The notes: generated by a model from the sequence alone, not told the origin. Counted from the first letter of the stretch, positions 41,348-51,033 are shown. The stretch: 64,000 nt of DNA from an uncultured Bacilli bacterium (GCA_910577075.1 CAJTKV010000001.1:14238-78237); one strand, 5' to 3'. Made by a program: numbers and translations.

Positions 41348-43849
41348 CTATTTACCACAGCAGTTTTTATATTTCTTACCACTTCCGCAAGGACATGGAT
41401 CATTTCTACCAACCTTATTTTCTTTCTTAATAGGTTCCTTCTTAGCTTTTTGCTTTCCATCATCAGCTTTGCCTTCCATTGGCTTAGCTGTAAAGTTTTG
41501 TTTGATTTCCATTTTAAGTAAGAATGTTGCAATTGAAGCATCGATATTATCTTGCATTCTTTCAAACATCTCATAACCCTCTAAGGCATATGCTTGAAGT
41601 GGATTATTTTGTCCATATCCACGTAATCCAATACCTTCTCTTAAGTTATCCATATCAGAAATATGTTTTACCCAAGCTTCATCAATTACACGTAATGAAA
41701 TGTGTTTTTCAAAGTCTCTAACGATATCCTCAGGAACGATAGCAATCTTTTCTTCGTAGTCTTCAATTACTCTCTCACTGATAATATTAGCTACTTCATC
41801 TTCTGTTAATCCACTTAATTCTTCAAGTTTAAGCTTATCAGTTTTAAGAAGATTATGATTAACGTTATCCATAATTGAATTTAAATCATCATCTGTTAGA
41901 TATCCCTCTGGTTCAATATGTGAATCTATTAAGACATCGATATGGTCATGAATAATATCCAAAATGATGTTATGAATATCTTCAGAATCTAATATTTCAT
42001 TTCTTCTTTCATAGATAATCTTTCTTTGCTCTGAAACAATATTATCATAATCCAGTAAGTTCTTACGCATATCATAGTTGTTTCCTTCAACCTTCTTTTG
42101 AGCTGATTCAACTGAACGAGTAAACATCTTACTTCTTACTTGTTCCATCTCATCTAAACCTAAAGATTGAACCATACCCTTAATCTTATCAGCTCCAAAG
42201 CGATGCATTAGTTCATCTTCAAAAGAGATAAAGAATTGTGAATATCCTGGATCTCCTTGACGACCAGCACGTCCTCTAAGCTGATTATCAATACGACGCG
42301 ATTCATGTCTCTCAGTACCAATAACACATAGACCACCTAATTCGGCTACACCTTCGCCTAATTTGATATCGGTACCACGACCAGCCATATTAGTTGCAAT
42401 AGTAACTGCACCTTTTTCACCAGCCTTGGCAATAATTTCTGCCTCTCTAGCATGATTCTTAGCATTTAATACTTCATGTTTAATATGTTCTTTAGTTAAC
42501 ATCTTTGATAATTTTTCATTTGATTCAACACTTATCGTACCAACCAAAATCGGTTGACCTGTTTCATGAACTTCTTTAATGAATTCTACAATAGCCCTAT
42601 ACTTGCCATTAATTGTAGCATACATTAAATCGCTCATATCCTCTCTTATACAAGGCTTATTTGTAGGTATTTGAATAACATACATGTTATAAATATCTCT
42701 AAATTCTTCCTCTTCTGTCTTTGCTGTACCTGTCATACCTGATATTTTAGCGTACATACGGAATAAATTTTGGAAAGTTATTGTCGCCATCGTACGAGTC
42801 TCTTCGTTAATTGGAACTCCTTCTTTAGCTTCAATTGCTTGATGTAATCCATCAGAGAATTGTCTTCCTTCCATCAAACGACCTGTAAATTGGTCTACTA
42901 TAACGACCTTTTGTTCACCATCGACAACATAGTCGACATCTAAACTCATTCCATAATTAGCTTTTAACGCCTGATTAATATGATGAACTAGTGCTGTATT
43001 ATCTGAATCATATAAATTTTTTAATTTGAAATACTTTTCAATTTTCTTAGATCCCTCTTCGGTTAAGATAACACTCTTAGTCTTAGCATCAACAGAATAA
43101 TCATCTTCTTCAGTCAAAGATTTAACTGCTCTATCAGCTTCAATATAGAGATTAGCTGAATTGACCTTACCACCGCTTATAATCAATGGTGTTCTTGCCT
43201 CATCGATTAAGATTGAGTCTACTTCATCTAGAATAACATAATTAAGTTTTCTTTGAACGCGATCCTCTGCTCTAACAACCATATTATCTCTTAAGTAGTC
43301 AAAACCGATTTCATTATTAGTAGAATAAGTTACATCACAATTATAAACTTCCCTTTTTTGTTCAGGATTCAATTCTCTTAAATTGATTCCTACACTTATT
43401 CCCAAGAATTCAAATATAGGTCCCATCCATTTGGCATTACGATCTGTTAAGTATTCATTTACTGTTACAACATGAACACCTTTACCAGTCAAGGCATTTA
43501 AATAAGCTGGCAATACAGTTGTCAATGTCTTACCTTCACCAGTTTTTAATTCTGCTAAGTTACCAAAATGTAATGCTAAACCACCAAGTATTTGTACATA
43601 ATAAGGCTTTTCGCCTATCATACGGAAAGCCGCTTCTCTTGCTGTTGCAAATGCCTTAACTATAACTTCTGTATCATCAATAGTTTTGCCATTTTCTAGC
43701 ATTCCCTTTAACTTATCAGTCATCCCTGCTAATTCTTCATCGCTCATCTTTGAATATTCATCATCTAAGGCAACGATTTTATCAGCAATACCTCTAAATC
43801 TTTTTAATTCTTTATATTCAGTATCTATTAAACTTTTTAAAAATCCCAT
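41348..43849 (-). CDS. secA: Preprotein translocase ATPase SecA
   Basis: SecA drives secretion of preproteins through SecYEG. The protein has 833 residues and is complete. The Walker A region MKTGEGKTLT and the Walker B VDSILIDEARTPL lie in the first nucleotide-binding fold. The preprotein cross-linking domain, GTAKTEEEEF, VSVESNEKLS and TNMAGRGTDIKLG follow, with RGRAGRQGDPG as motif VI. The C-terminus has a lysine-rich linker and the SEC-C zinc motif CPCGSGKKYKNCC that contacts SecB or lipids. GGAGG precedes the ATG at 43849. It has its own terminators on both sides, so it appears monocistronic. Confidence 0.98.
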   Translation of the reverse strand: MGFLKSLIDTEYKELKRFRGIADKIVALDDEYSKMSDEELAGMTDKLKGMLENGKTIDDTEVIVKAFATAREAAFRMIGEKPYYVQILGGLALHFGNLAELKTGEGKTLTTVLPAYLNALTGKGVHVVTVNEYLTDRNAKWMGPIFEFLGISVGINLRELNPEQKREVYNCDVTYSTNNEIGFDYLRDNMVVRAEDRVQRKLNYVILDEVDSILIDEARTPLIISGGKVNSANLYIEADRAVKSLTEEDDYSVDAKTKSVILTEEGSKKIEKYFKLKNLYDSDNTALVHHINQALKANYGMSLDVDYVVDGEQKVVIVDQFTGRLMEGRQFSDGLHQAIEAKEGVPINEETRTMATITFQNLFRMYAKISGMTGTAKTEEEEFRDIYNMYVIQIPTNKPCIREDMSDLMYATINGKYRAIVEFIKEVHETGQPILVGTISVESNEKLSKMLTKEHIKHEVLNAKNHAREAEIIAKAGEKGAVTIATNMAGRGTDIKLGEGVAELGGLCVIGTERHESRRIDNQLRGRAGRQGDPGYSQFFISFEDELMHRFGADKIKGMVQSLGLDEMEQVRSKMFTRSVESAQKKVEGNNYDMRKNLLDYDNIVSEQRKIIYERRNEILDSEDIHNIILDIIHDHIDVLIDSHIEPEGYLTDDDLNSIMDNVNHNLLKTDKLKLEELSGLTEDEVANIISERVIEDYEEKIAIVPEDIVRDFEKHISLRVIDEAWVKHISDMDNLREGIGLRGYGQNNPLQAYALEGYEMFERMQDNIDASIATFLLKMEIKQNFTAKPMEGKADDGKQKAKKEPIKKENKVGRNDPCPCGSGKKYKNCCGK

Positions 43850-43987
43850 AAATTAACCTCCAGTAGTAAATATTTTATCACAAATAAATAAAAACAAATA
43901 GATTTGCTTTTAAATCTTAGATATATATATTAAGTAAATCTTCTACTTATTACACTATACCTCAATAAAAGTATACCATAACAAATG

Positions 43988-44014
43988 AAAAAAGGCTAAG
44001 AAAATAGCCTTTTT
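43988..44014. terminator. Terminator between hpf and secA
   Basis: AAAAAGGCTA / TAGCCTTTTT encloses a five-base loop, with A and T tracts on both sides. It lies 68 bases past the hpf stop on the minus strand. Confidence 0.75.
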
Positions 44015-44081
44015 CCTCAAAAAAATCGTACTTTTTAGTTAAAATTCAACTAATATTTTAAGAAATTTATAAAACTTAGTT

Positions 44082-44609
44082 TTATTTGGCATTAATAATA
44101 CCATATTGTCCATCTTTTCTCTTATAAAGAACAGATGTGCATTCTTCATCAACATTCTTAAATACAAAGAAATCATGTCCAAGTAATTCCATTTGTAGAA
44201 TAGCTTCTTCTTCACTCATTGGTTTAGATTCAATATTTTTTCTCTTTATTATTTTGGAATCTTCTTCTTTTTCTTCCTCTTCTTCAAATAGCATGAATCC
44301 CATAGACTCGACATTTCTATATCTATTTAATTTAGTCTTATTCTTTCTTATTTGTCTTTCTAAAACATCAATAACTTCATCAACTGCAGCATATAAGTCA
44401 GCATGCTTTTCTTCTGCTCTTAAAGTATATCTATCAGTTGGAATAGTTACTTCAATTGATTGCTCTCCATTCTTAACACGAACTAAAATGTGTGCTGAAA
44501 TCTTTGTAGGCTCTTCAAAATATTTTTCAAGACGTTCTAACTTTTCCTTAACATAATTCTTGATTGCCTCTGTAATTTCAATCTTGTCACCACGAATATT
44601 AATATTCAT
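44082..44609 (-). CDS. hpf: Ribosome hibernation-promoting factor, long form
   Basis: The protein has 175 residues. The N-terminal S30AE domain (MNINIRGDKIEITEAIKNYV to VLERQIRKNKTKLNRYR) binds the 30S decoding region. An acidic linker (FEEEEEKEEDSKI) follows. The C-terminal domain with KPMSEEEAILQMELLGHDFFVF and VLYKRKDGQYGIIN mediates 100S dimer formation. This is the long form typical of Gram-positive bacteria. AAGGTG precedes the ATG at 44609. Upstream of it lies the cold-shock gene. Confidence 0.96.
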   Translation of the reverse strand: MNINIRGDKIEITEAIKNYVKEKLERLEKYFEEPTKISAHILVRVKNGEQSIEVTIPTDRYTLRAEEKHADLYAAVDEVIDVLERQIRKNKTKLNRYRNVESMGFMLFEEEEEKEEDSKIIKRKNIESKPMSEEEAILQMELLGHDFFVFKNVDEECTSVLYKRKDGQYGIINAK

Positions 44610-44664
44610 AATATCACCTTCCTACTTCAATTATATCAAGGAAATGCGAAATATTAAAGAAATT

Positions 44665-44880
44665 TTATAATACTTCTAGTACAACTTTTTCTACTACTTC
44701 CACTGCTTGCAAACCTTTTACAGTTTCAATTAGTTTAAAATCAACTATATCACCTTCATTTAAGGTCTTATAGCCTTCTTTTAAAATAGCAGAGTAGTGA
44801 ACAAAAATGTCTTCTAAGTTTTCTACTTCAATAAATCCATAGCCCTTTTCATTATTGAACCATTTAACTTTTCCAGTCAT
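44665..44880 (-). CDS. Cold-shock protein (single CSD)
   Basis: The protein has 71 residues. [20 protein letters not shown] contains RNP1 (KGYGFIEV), and DIFVHYSAI is RNP2. [20 protein letters not shown] completes the five-stranded OB fold. It is an RNA chaperone of the CspA group, although the C-terminal extension [10 protein letters not shown] is slightly unusual. It is preceded by GAAGGTG and lies downstream of the terminator at 44932, so it has its own promoter. Confidence 0.95.
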   Translation of the reverse strand: MTGKVKWFNNEKGYGFIEVENLEDIFVHYSAILKEGYKTLNEGDIVDFKLIETVKGLQAVEVVEKVVLEVL

Positions 44881-44931
44881 GCTTTACACCTTCTTCCTTT
44901 AATACATCTCGATTATATCCCAACCAAAATG

Positions 44932-44956
44932 AAAAAAAGGTCGAACGATGTCGACC
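44932..44956 (-). terminator. Terminator of the rnr-smpB-LytTR-like unit
   Basis: GGTCGA-catcgt-TCGACC on the minus strand is followed by seven T residues, four bases after the stop at 44960. Confidence 0.85.
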
Positions 44957-44959
44957 ACA

Positions 44960-45250
44960 TTAATATTTTAAATAAAAATCTCTCAAATTATAACTTTTCG
45001 CTAAAAGTTCCACCTTTTCTCCTGTTTTTAAAGTAAAACTATTGCCAATAAAATCATATTCTTTAACCAAATCATCATCAACTATGCAATCAAAACTGCA
45101 CATTTTATAATTATCGGGCAAAACTTCTAATAAGTTTTTCAATTTTCCTCTGTGTCTAATTCGATAATTTTTATTCTCTGTATGAGCAATCAATTTGCCC
45201 TTAGATATCTCTATATATTGAATTTTTTCTTTTACATCTTGTATTTTCAT
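44960..45250 (-). CDS. Stand-alone LytTR-like domain protein
   Basis: The protein has 96 residues from the ATG at 45250 (AGGAGTAG upstream). The pattern IQYIEISKGKLIAHTENKNYRI, then KLKNLLEVLPDNYKMCSFDCIVDDDLVKEYD and LKTGEKVELLAKSYNLRDF, follows the LytTR DNA-binding fold, in which the corresponding parts read I-YIE--G----HT, L--LE--LP--F-R-H-S-IVN and L--G---P-S----. The HRS triad is altered to CSFD and the IVN to IVD, so DNA contacts may differ. It follows smpB after nine bases and precedes a strong terminator, which places a possible regulator inside the ribosome-rescue/RNA-decay operon. Confidence 0.55.
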   Translation of the reverse strand: MKIQDVKEKIQYIEISKGKLIAHTENKNYRIRHRGKLKNLLEVLPDNYKMCSFDCIVDDDLVKEYDFIGNSFTLKTGEKVELLAKSYNLRDFYLKY

Positions 45251-45259
45251 ATTCTACTC

Positions 45260-45691
45260 CTAATAGTTTCTTTTGCTCTCACGAGCCAAATCTCTTTCTT
45301 TAATAGTTTCTCTCTTATCATATATCTTTTTACCCTTACATACTCCCAAAAGAACTTTAACTTTATCTTTTTTAAAGTACATTTTTAAAGGGACAAGAGA
45401 ATAGCCTTGTAATTTGATATCTTCCGCTAATCTCTTTATTTCATTTTTGTGTAATAATAACTTGCGACTTCTTCGCTCTTCATGATTAAATCTATTACCC
45501 TCATCATACTTGGCAATATACATATTTGTGACAAATACTTCGCCATTTTTAATTCTTGCAAAAGTATCCTTTATACTTACACTGCCCTTTCTAATAGATT
45601 TAATCTCCGTTCCCGTAAGTTCTATGCCACATTCAATTTCTCTTTCAACAAAGTAATCAAAGTAGGCTTTGCGATTATTTATCTCTATCAT
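45260..45691 (-). CDS. smpB: SsrA-binding protein SmpB
   Basis: The protein has 143 residues. [29 protein letters not shown] is the tmRNA-binding N-terminal part, [26 protein letters not shown] the central loop, and [30 protein letters not shown], with the basic tail, binds the decoding centre. SmpB and tmRNA rescue stalled ribosomes. The start overlaps the end of rnr by 17 bases, and GAGGG lies ahead of the ATG. The order secG, rnr, smpB is standard in Bacillota. No tmRNA gene is visible in this window. Confidence 0.97.
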   Translation of the reverse strand: MIEINNRKAYFDYFVEREIECGIELTGTEIKSIRKGSVSIKDTFARIKNGEVFVTNMYIAKYDEGNRFNHEERRSRKLLLHKNEIKRLAEDIKLQGYSLVPLKMYFKKDKVKVLLGVCKGKKIYDKRETIKERDLARESKRNY

Positions 45692-47792
45692 CTTTACCCT
45701 CTGTAATCAATGTAAAATCAATATATGATAATTCGACATTAACAGAAATACATTTTACTCTTACGCGATCTCCAAAAGTATACTTTTTCTTGCTATTTTT
45801 AGCAATTATACATTGATGTTCTTCAACAAATGTATATATATCATTAGGCAATGTCTCTAAATTGACAAATCCCTCTACTAAATTATCTAATTGAACGAAG
45901 AATCCATTCTTCATAACACCGCTGATAATTGCTGAATACTCTTCATTGATATGGTTTTCCATATATTCGCTCATTTTTTTCTTAGTAACTGCTCTTTCTG
46001 CCTCAGTTGCCGCTACTTCTCTTTCACTACTATGTTCCGCAACGCCTGGTAAATGTTGTTCTAGATAATTAAATGTTTTATTATCCATATTATGTTCAAA
46101 CAGACATGTCCTTAAAATACGATGTACTTGTAAGTCTGGATATCTTCTTATCGGACTTGTAAAATGTGTATAATACATACTAGCTAAGCCAAAATGTCCG
46201 ATATTATTCGTATCATATTTGGCCTTTGGCATACATCTTACAGCCATTGATCTAAATATAGCATCCGTTTCATCACCTGTTGTTATTTGATCTAATAACT
46301 TTTGGAACATATGCGGATTCATCGTCTTATATTTTCCCTTTATCATCTTTCCTGCGGAAACACAGAAAGTTATATAAGCAGCAATCTTTTCCTCTTTAGG
46401 AACATCGTGAACACGATAAATACTAGGAATACCTAATTGACTTATCGTTCTCGCCACTGTTTCATTGGCGGCAACCATAAAGTCTTCAATTAATTTTTCA
46501 CCCTCTAATTGTTCGCGCTTTTTAATATCAATAGCACGGCCACTCTCATCGCACACAATCTTTGGTTCATCTGTACCAAAATCACTTGCTCCACGGCGAA
46601 CTCTCTCCGCTCTTATAATATGTGCAAGTTCTTGCATATTTCTCATCATTTCGGTAAAGTCCTCATAACCTTCATCAACTATTCCATCCATCAAATAGTG
46701 ATTTACCGATGTATAAGTCATCTTCTTTTTGGAATTAATTATCGAAGGATAAATATCCGATTCGACAACCACTCCACTATTATCAATTTTCATTTCACAC
46801 GTAATAGCACATCTATCGACATTGGGATTCAATGAACAAATACCATTGGACAATTTATGAGGTAACTGTGGAATAACAGCATCTGCCAAGTAAGAAGAAG
46901 TTCCTCTTACAAAGGCTTCTTTATCCAAAGGCGAGTTTTCCCTAACATAATATGATACATCAGCAATATGAACACCCAATACATATAAATCCCCATCTTT
47001 TTCAATACTAATAGCATCGTCAATATCTTTAGTTGTAATATCATCAATTGTAACGATTTTTCTATCCGTCAAATCTCTTCTGCCAACTCTATCCTTATCT
47101 AATACCTCATTAGGTAGTGCTTCCGCTTCCTTCATGGCTTCTTCTGGAAATTCTGGATAAATTTCATACTGAGCAGCAATCGTCAAAATATCTTCATTGG
47201 CATCATCCTTATGACAAATATGTTTAACAACCTCAGCACTATACTTATTCTTACCCAAGTCCTCTATCGTCTTAACGACAACAATTTCTCCTTCTACACA
47301 CGAAGCTAATGATTCCTTTGTTATCTCAAGTTCTATTTGGATTTTCTCCTTAGGATCAAAATAGATATTTTTTCCATCGGATTTAATAATACCTACAATA
47401 TTGCTTAGGTCTCTTTTTAAAACCTTTAAAACTTTTCCTTCAATTTTTTTCCCATCAGACGCAATTATTTCCACTAAGACTTCATCTTTATCTAACGCAT
47501 AACCGATATTTTCTCGAGCAATGTGAATATCTTCTCCATCATTCACAATCAAGAATCCAAAGCCCTTTTTGTTAACTGACAATTTTCCCATTTTAAAATT
47601 AGCACATTTACTATATAACATGTACTTATCTTTTTTAGTTTTATAAACAACAAAGTCTTTAACTAAAGCATCTAATTCTTCATCTAGACTTCTTAATTCC
47701 TCTACTGTTTTTAACTCAAGTTCATCACTTATAGAGAGTAAATCTAAGGCAATTCCTGAGCGTTCTAAAACAGCTACGATATCTTCTTTCAT
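45675..47792 (-). CDS. rnr: Ribonuclease R
   Basis: This 3'-5' exoribonuclease degrades structured RNA and works with SmpB/tmRNA. The protein has 705 residues from the ATG at 47792, with TTAGGTG upstream (a longer start to 47810 has none). An N-terminal HTH-like region (residues 1-50) is followed by two cold-shock domains ([17 protein letters not shown] onwards). The RNB domain has the catalytic aspartates in [43 protein letters not shown], and the S1 domain [20 protein letters not shown]. The C-terminal tail ends DDRDK without the usual long basic extension. smpB overlaps its end. Confidence 0.96.
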   Translation of the reverse strand: MKEDIVAVLERSGIALDLLSISDELELKTVEELRSLDEELDALVKDFVVYKTKKDKYMLYSKCANFKMGKLSVNKKGFGFLIVNDGEDIHIARENIGYALDKDEVLVEIIASDGKKIEGKVLKVLKRDLSNIVGIIKSDGKNIYFDPKEKIQIELEITKESLASCVEGEIVVVKTIEDLGKNKYSAEVVKHICHKDDANEDILTIAAQYEIYPEFPEEAMKEAEALPNEVLDKDRVGRRDLTDRKIVTIDDITTKDIDDAISIEKDGDLYVLGVHIADVSYYVRENSPLDKEAFVRGTSSYLADAVIPQLPHKLSNGICSLNPNVDRCAITCEMKIDNSGVVVESDIYPSIINSKKKMTYTSVNHYLMDGIVDEGYEDFTEMMRNMQELAHIIRAERVRRGASDFGTDEPKIVCDESGRAIDIKKREQLEGEKLIEDFMVAANETVARTISQLGIPSIYRVHDVPKEEKIAAYITFCVSAGKMIKGKYKTMNPHMFQKLLDQITTGDETDAIFRSMAVRCMPKAKYDTNNIGHFGLASMYYTHFTSPIRRYPDLQVHRILRTCLFEHNMDNKTFNYLEQHLPGVAEHSSEREVAATEAERAVTKKKMSEYMENHINEEYSAIISGVMKNGFFVQLDNLVEGFVNLETLPNDIYTFVEEHQCIIAKNSKKKYTFGDRVRVKCISVNVELSYIDFTLITEGKDDRDK

Positions 47793-47835
47793 CTTATCAC
47801 CTAAATTCATTATAACACCTAGTACCTCTCAAAAA

Positions 47836-47859
47836 TAAAAAAAGTACATAAAATGTACT
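47836..47859 (-). terminator. Terminator of secG
   Basis: AGTACAT-TTT-ATGTACT on the minus strand is followed by TTTTTTTATTTTTG, three bases after the secG stop. Confidence 0.75.
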
Positions 47860-47861
47860 AA

Positions 47862-48077
47862 TTATTGTAAATATAATATTAAGGAAATAACAAAGAATGC
47901 AATTCCCAATATAAGAGTAACACGACTTATTAAAAGTTCGGCCCCTCTTTCTTTTTGGTTTTGAAACAATTCCGAATTTCCTCCAGAAATAATTTGTCCA
48001 CCCGCTTGAGCTTTATTGCTTTGTAATAAAACAAGAGCAATTAATAATATTGATATAACAATAAGTGCTGTTTCCAT
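47862..48077 (-). CDS. secG: Protein-export membrane protein SecG
   Basis: The protein has 71 residues and two transmembrane helices (about 3-20 and 50-70). They are separated by a loop with LLQSNKAQAGGQIISGGNSELFQNQKERG, which includes the conserved GG and glycine-serine region of SecG. It forms the SecYEG channel with SecY and SecE and assists SecA. GGTGAATAA precedes the ATG, and a TTGAAG/TAAATT pair with 17-base spacing lies upstream. It is monocistronic by its terminator at 47836. Confidence 0.94.
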   Translation of the reverse strand: METALIVISILLIALVLLQSNKAQAGGQIISGGNSELFQNQKERGAELLISRVTLILGIAFFVISLILYLQ

Positions 48078-48255
48078 TTATTCACCTGATTTCCATAATA
48101 ATTTAACATATTTAATTAAAAACTTCAAGAAATTGTTCACAAACAACTTCAAATATATTATTAGTATAAATCATTTGTAAACTATTATCAATAAAAATTT
48201 ATTATCATTACCATTGAATTATTAGTATGTTATAATCTATGAGAGGAGATATGTC

Positions 48256-49491
48256 ATGAAAATAGTTGAATTAACCAATATCCAATTTGATGAATATGCT
48301 AAATACCATCCACTGAACAATTATTGTCAAACATCTAAATATGCCCTATTAATGAGTGAATATGGCTACTCTTATGATTATATTGGCTTTGTCGATGACA
48401 GCAATAATATTCAAGCTGCTTCTCTTATCTTAACTAAAAAGATTCAAGGAAGAACAAGGTATGGCTATGCTCCAAAGGGATTTTTAGTAAACTACTATGA
48501 TCAAGCATTATTAAAAGATTTCTTAACAGAACTGAGAAAATACTACAAAAAGAAAAATTTTATCTTTATTAAATTCAATCCGGAAATCATCATTGGAGAA
48601 ACCAGTTTAAAGCAAAACTTCGTCGTTTCATACAATGGTAATGTCCGCATTATTGATGACTTAAAAGCCCTAAACGTCAAACGTCGTCTTGAATTACAAG
48701 AATTCGATTTAATGATGCCAAAATTCAATGCCTATCTCAATTTAAAAACATTTGATTTAAACAACTTATGCCGCAATTATCGCAAGAAAATCAAACAAGG
48801 TATTAATAAGGGCCTATCTCTGACACTTGGAGGACCAAAAGAAGTCGAAATTCTCTATAGTTTCATAAAAAATAAGACCAAAAATAGTTTGTCTTACTAC
48901 CGTAACTTCTATAATGTTTTCAATCGCGATAATTCTATTGATTTAGTATTCATAAAAATTGATTTTGAAAAGTACCTAAGTCATGTAAGAGAAGTATATG
49001 ACCGCGAACAAGCTATAAATGATCACTTCAATGAACTAATTCAAATGGATCCCAATAAAAAGAATTTAAATGCCAAAATGGACTCTGATAAAAAACTTCA
49101 AGGCTATAAGGAAAATATTATTAAAGCTACTAACGGTCTTAAGAGACACGCAACAGACATCGTAGCTGGAGCATTAGTTATCAAACATTATAATCGTGTT
49201 TCCATTCTTGTAAGCGGTTATAAAGAGGAATATAAATATTTAAATCCAAATCATTTCTTGCACTATGCCATATTTGAACGCTATAAACCATACTTTAATT
49301 ACTGTGATATGAATGGTGTAAGTGGCAATTTTGAACCATCAAGTCCATATCACGGACTAAATCAATTTAAAGTTAAATTTAATCCTGCCATATATGAATT
49401 TGTTGGTGAATTTGACCTTATATGCAGCGAAAGAATATTTAAAAAGCTTATCAAGACGAGCTTTATTGAAGACGAATTTAACAAACAATAA
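48256..49491 (+). CDS. FemAB/MurM-type peptidoglycan branching aminoacyltransferase
   Basis: The protein has 411 residues. NNYCQTSKYALLMSEYGY, TRYGYAPKGFLVNYYD and NLCRNYRKKIKQGINKGLSL are characteristic of FemX/MurM enzymes, which add amino acids from aminoacyl-tRNA to the lysine side chain of lipid II. A helical hairpin at about 235-290 (RDEVYDREQAINDHFNELI to NATNGLKRHATD) is the coiled-coil arm. HFLHYAIFERYKPYFNYCDMNGVSGNF and GLNQFKVKFNPAIYEFVGEFDL complete the second GNAT-like domain. GAGAGGAG precedes the ATG, and an extended -10 (TGTTATAAT) lies 24 bases upstream of it. Its presence supports a Gram-positive wall with cross-bridges. Confidence 0.92.
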   Translation: MKIVELTNIQFDEYAKYHPLNNYCQTSKYALLMSEYGYSYDYIGFVDDSNNIQAASLILTKKIQGRTRYGYAPKGFLVNYYDQALLKDFLTELRKYYKKKNFIFIKFNPEIIIGETSLKQNFVVSYNGNVRIIDDLKALNVKRRLELQEFDLMMPKFNAYLNLKTFDLNNLCRNYRKKIKQGINKGLSLTLGGPKEVEILYSFIKNKTKNSLSYYRNFYNVFNRDNSIDLVFIKIDFEKYLSHVREVYDREQAINDHFNELIQMDPNKKNLNAKMDSDKKLQGYKENIIKATNGLKRHATDIVAGALVIKHYNRVSILVSGYKEEYKYLNPNHFLHYAIFERYKPYFNYCDMNGVSGNFEPSSPYHGLNQFKVKFNPAIYEFVGEFDLICSERIFKKLIKTSFIEDEFNKQ

Positions 49492-49517
49492 GAGTTATAT
49501 TAATAACTCTTTTTTTA
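49491..49517 (+). terminator. Terminator of the FemX-like gene
   Basis: AGAGTTAT / ATAACTCT forms an eight-pair stem with a four-base loop and eight T residues, including the stem's last. It overlaps the stop codon of the gene by one base. Confidence 0.85.
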
Positions 49518-49528
49518 TATAATTAAAT

Positions 49529-49831
49529 ATGAATAATCAAAGCCTTAAAGACAATCCAAGAGTATTAACATTATCTGCCATCATCTTAGGATATTCTCTT
49601 ATTGGCGATTACTCGGCAAATGAACAAAATTCCATAGGAAACTGGTTTATGCTCATAGGTCAAATTCTCGAAACTAATTCCGCCTTTGAACAAATGAAAC
49701 AAACCAATCAAAATAATAACAACTTCTCTAATAATGCCATATTTGATCATCGACTATCCGCAAATGAAGCTGAAATTCAAAAAATAAAAGAGGTTTTAGA
49801 AAACCTCATAGATAAAATTAATAATTTATAA
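49529..49831 (+). CDS. Small protein of unknown function, possibly leaderless
   Basis: The protein has 100 residues. A moderately hydrophobic stretch (RVLTLSAIILGYSLIGDYSA, and NWFMLIGQILETNSAFEQM) is followed by an asparagine-rich linker and a C-terminal coiled coil (LSANEAEIQKIKEVLENLIDKINN). The start codon lies only 11 bases after the FemX terminator. TATAAT at 49518-49523 ends five bases before the ATG, and there is no Shine-Dalgarno sequence, so the message may be leaderless or start inside the upstream terminator's T-run. The family is not recognised. Confidence 0.6.
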   Translation: MNNQSLKDNPRVLTLSAIILGYSLIGDYSANEQNSIGNWFMLIGQILETNSAFEQMKQTNQNNNNFSNNAIFDHRLSANEAEIQKIKEVLENLIDKINNL

Positions 49832-49833
49832 TA

Positions 49834-50421
49834 TCATAGCTTCTTTTGCAATTTTAAAACCTCAATATATTCCTGATACTCTGGTATTTCACTCTCTAAA
49901 AGCGCTATATCTTCATCTATGGCCTCCATTACGATTGCCTCCTCTAAATCAGCACTATCAAAAACGCGAATAAAACATGGATGATCAAGAGACTTAATTA
50001 TGACGTATTTTCCCTCTTTAAAAATAGGCACAATATTAATAGCTTCTAAATCTTCGCCTATTTTAATATTTTTTGGTACTATCTCTACTTCTGGGGCATT
50101 ATAATATTCAAAGTTCTTATGCTCATAACCATTAGCAATCCACGCCAACCTATCACAAAGAAGTTTAATAGTATTTTTAGAAGAAGTTTTAAATATATGT
50201 AAGCATGCCAATATTACACAAAATTGTGATACGCTATTTATAATCAAAAGAGGATTGGCAAAAATTGAAATTGCTATTAAAATGACAAAATATATTATAA
50301 ATATTGCCATATATTTTGGACCAGTAAATTTCATTCGTTTCTGTGCCTTCTTACATTCTTTTGCAATATCAATTATGGAAGAATATCCAAACTGTTGATA
50401 TTTATTATCTATCTTTTTCAT
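49834..50421 (-). CDS. Two-TM protein of unknown function, paralogue 1
   Basis: The protein has 195 residues. An N-terminal basic segment is followed by two adjacent transmembrane helices (about 39-56 and 58-80: YMAIFIIYFVILIAISIFA and LLIINSVSQFCVILACL). The C-terminal cytoplasmic domain contains VPKNIKIGEDLEAINIVPIFKEGKYVIIKS. The same core occurs in the next gene (VPKNIKVGEDLEAVNKVPIFKEGKYVIIKR-like), and more distantly in the gene at 51034. The acidic C-terminus ends in LKLQKKL. Function unknown. The start is ATG 50421 with AGGTGG upstream. Confidence 0.75.
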   Translation of the reverse strand: MKKIDNKYQQFGYSSIIDIAKECKKAQKRMKFTGPKYMAIFIIYFVILIAISIFANPLLIINSVSQFCVILACLHIFKTSSKNTIKLLCDRLAWIANGYEHKNFEYYNAPEVEIVPKNIKIGEDLEAINIVPIFKEGKYVIIKSLDHPCFIRVFDSADLEEAIVMEAIDEDIALLESEIPEYQEYIEVLKLQKKL

Positions 50422-50438
50422 CTTTACTCGCCACCTAT

Positions 50439-51011
50439 CTAAGTGCGCAAAATCAATCTCTTAGTCTTTCTTTCTATTTTTCTTTTGGTCTTGGCATCCA
50501 AATTTTGATATTCTTTTGAAGCTTCCAACTCATCCAACATTTTTACAACTTGCTCACCATTTTCCTCATACTGTGCTAATATAACTGGTGCTGTAAATAA
50601 TCTTTTTATAATTACATATTTTCCCTCTTTAAATATTGGAACTTTGTTTACTGCCTCTAAATCTTCGCCTACCTTGATATTTTTAGGAATAATAGTAACA
50701 TCATTAAAGTTTAATTGTTGAAAGTTATGATCATCAAGTTCATTACATATCTTACTAGATAATTCGTTAAAAAAAGTCTGTGTCTTTTCTTTCATAGATT
50801 CTTTCGAATTGGCAGCAATACTGAGAATCCCCCCAAAAAATGATGTCAAAGGGAAAAATTTACCAACAGGAACAAAATTAAAGGCCAATAATATTGCTAA
50901 GATTATTTCTCCCACAATAGATCCGTAAAGAACACTATTTGTAAGAAAACGTTTACTTTTTCGCGATTTTATCACCTTTACAATATTTTCATCACATTCA
51001 AAATCTCTCAT
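50439..51011 (-). CDS. Two-TM protein of unknown function, paralogue 2
   Basis: The protein has 190 residues from the ATG at 51011, which is behind GGGGG; the longer frame to 51047 overlaps the upstream gene and lacks a better site. Two hydrophobic helices (VLYGSIVGEIILAILLAFNF and PLTSFFGGILSIAA) are followed by ELDDHNFQQLNFNDVTIIPK, NIKVGEDLEAVNKVPIFKEG and KYVIIKR. It shares the GEDLEA-N-VPIFKEGKYVIIK block with paralogue 1 almost identically. A basic C-terminus (KTKRKIERKTKRL) follows. Function unknown. Confidence 0.75.
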   Translation of the reverse strand: MRDFECDENIVKVIKSRKSKRFLTNSVLYGSIVGEIILAILLAFNFVPVGKFFPLTSFFGGILSIAANSKESMKEKTQTFFNELSSKICNELDDHNFQQLNFNDVTIIPKNIKVGEDLEAVNKVPIFKEGKYVIIKRLFTAPVILAQYEENGEQVVKMLDELEASKEYQNLDAKTKRKIERKTKRLILRT

Positions 51012-51033
51012 AAATACCCCCTGTAACTCTAAT

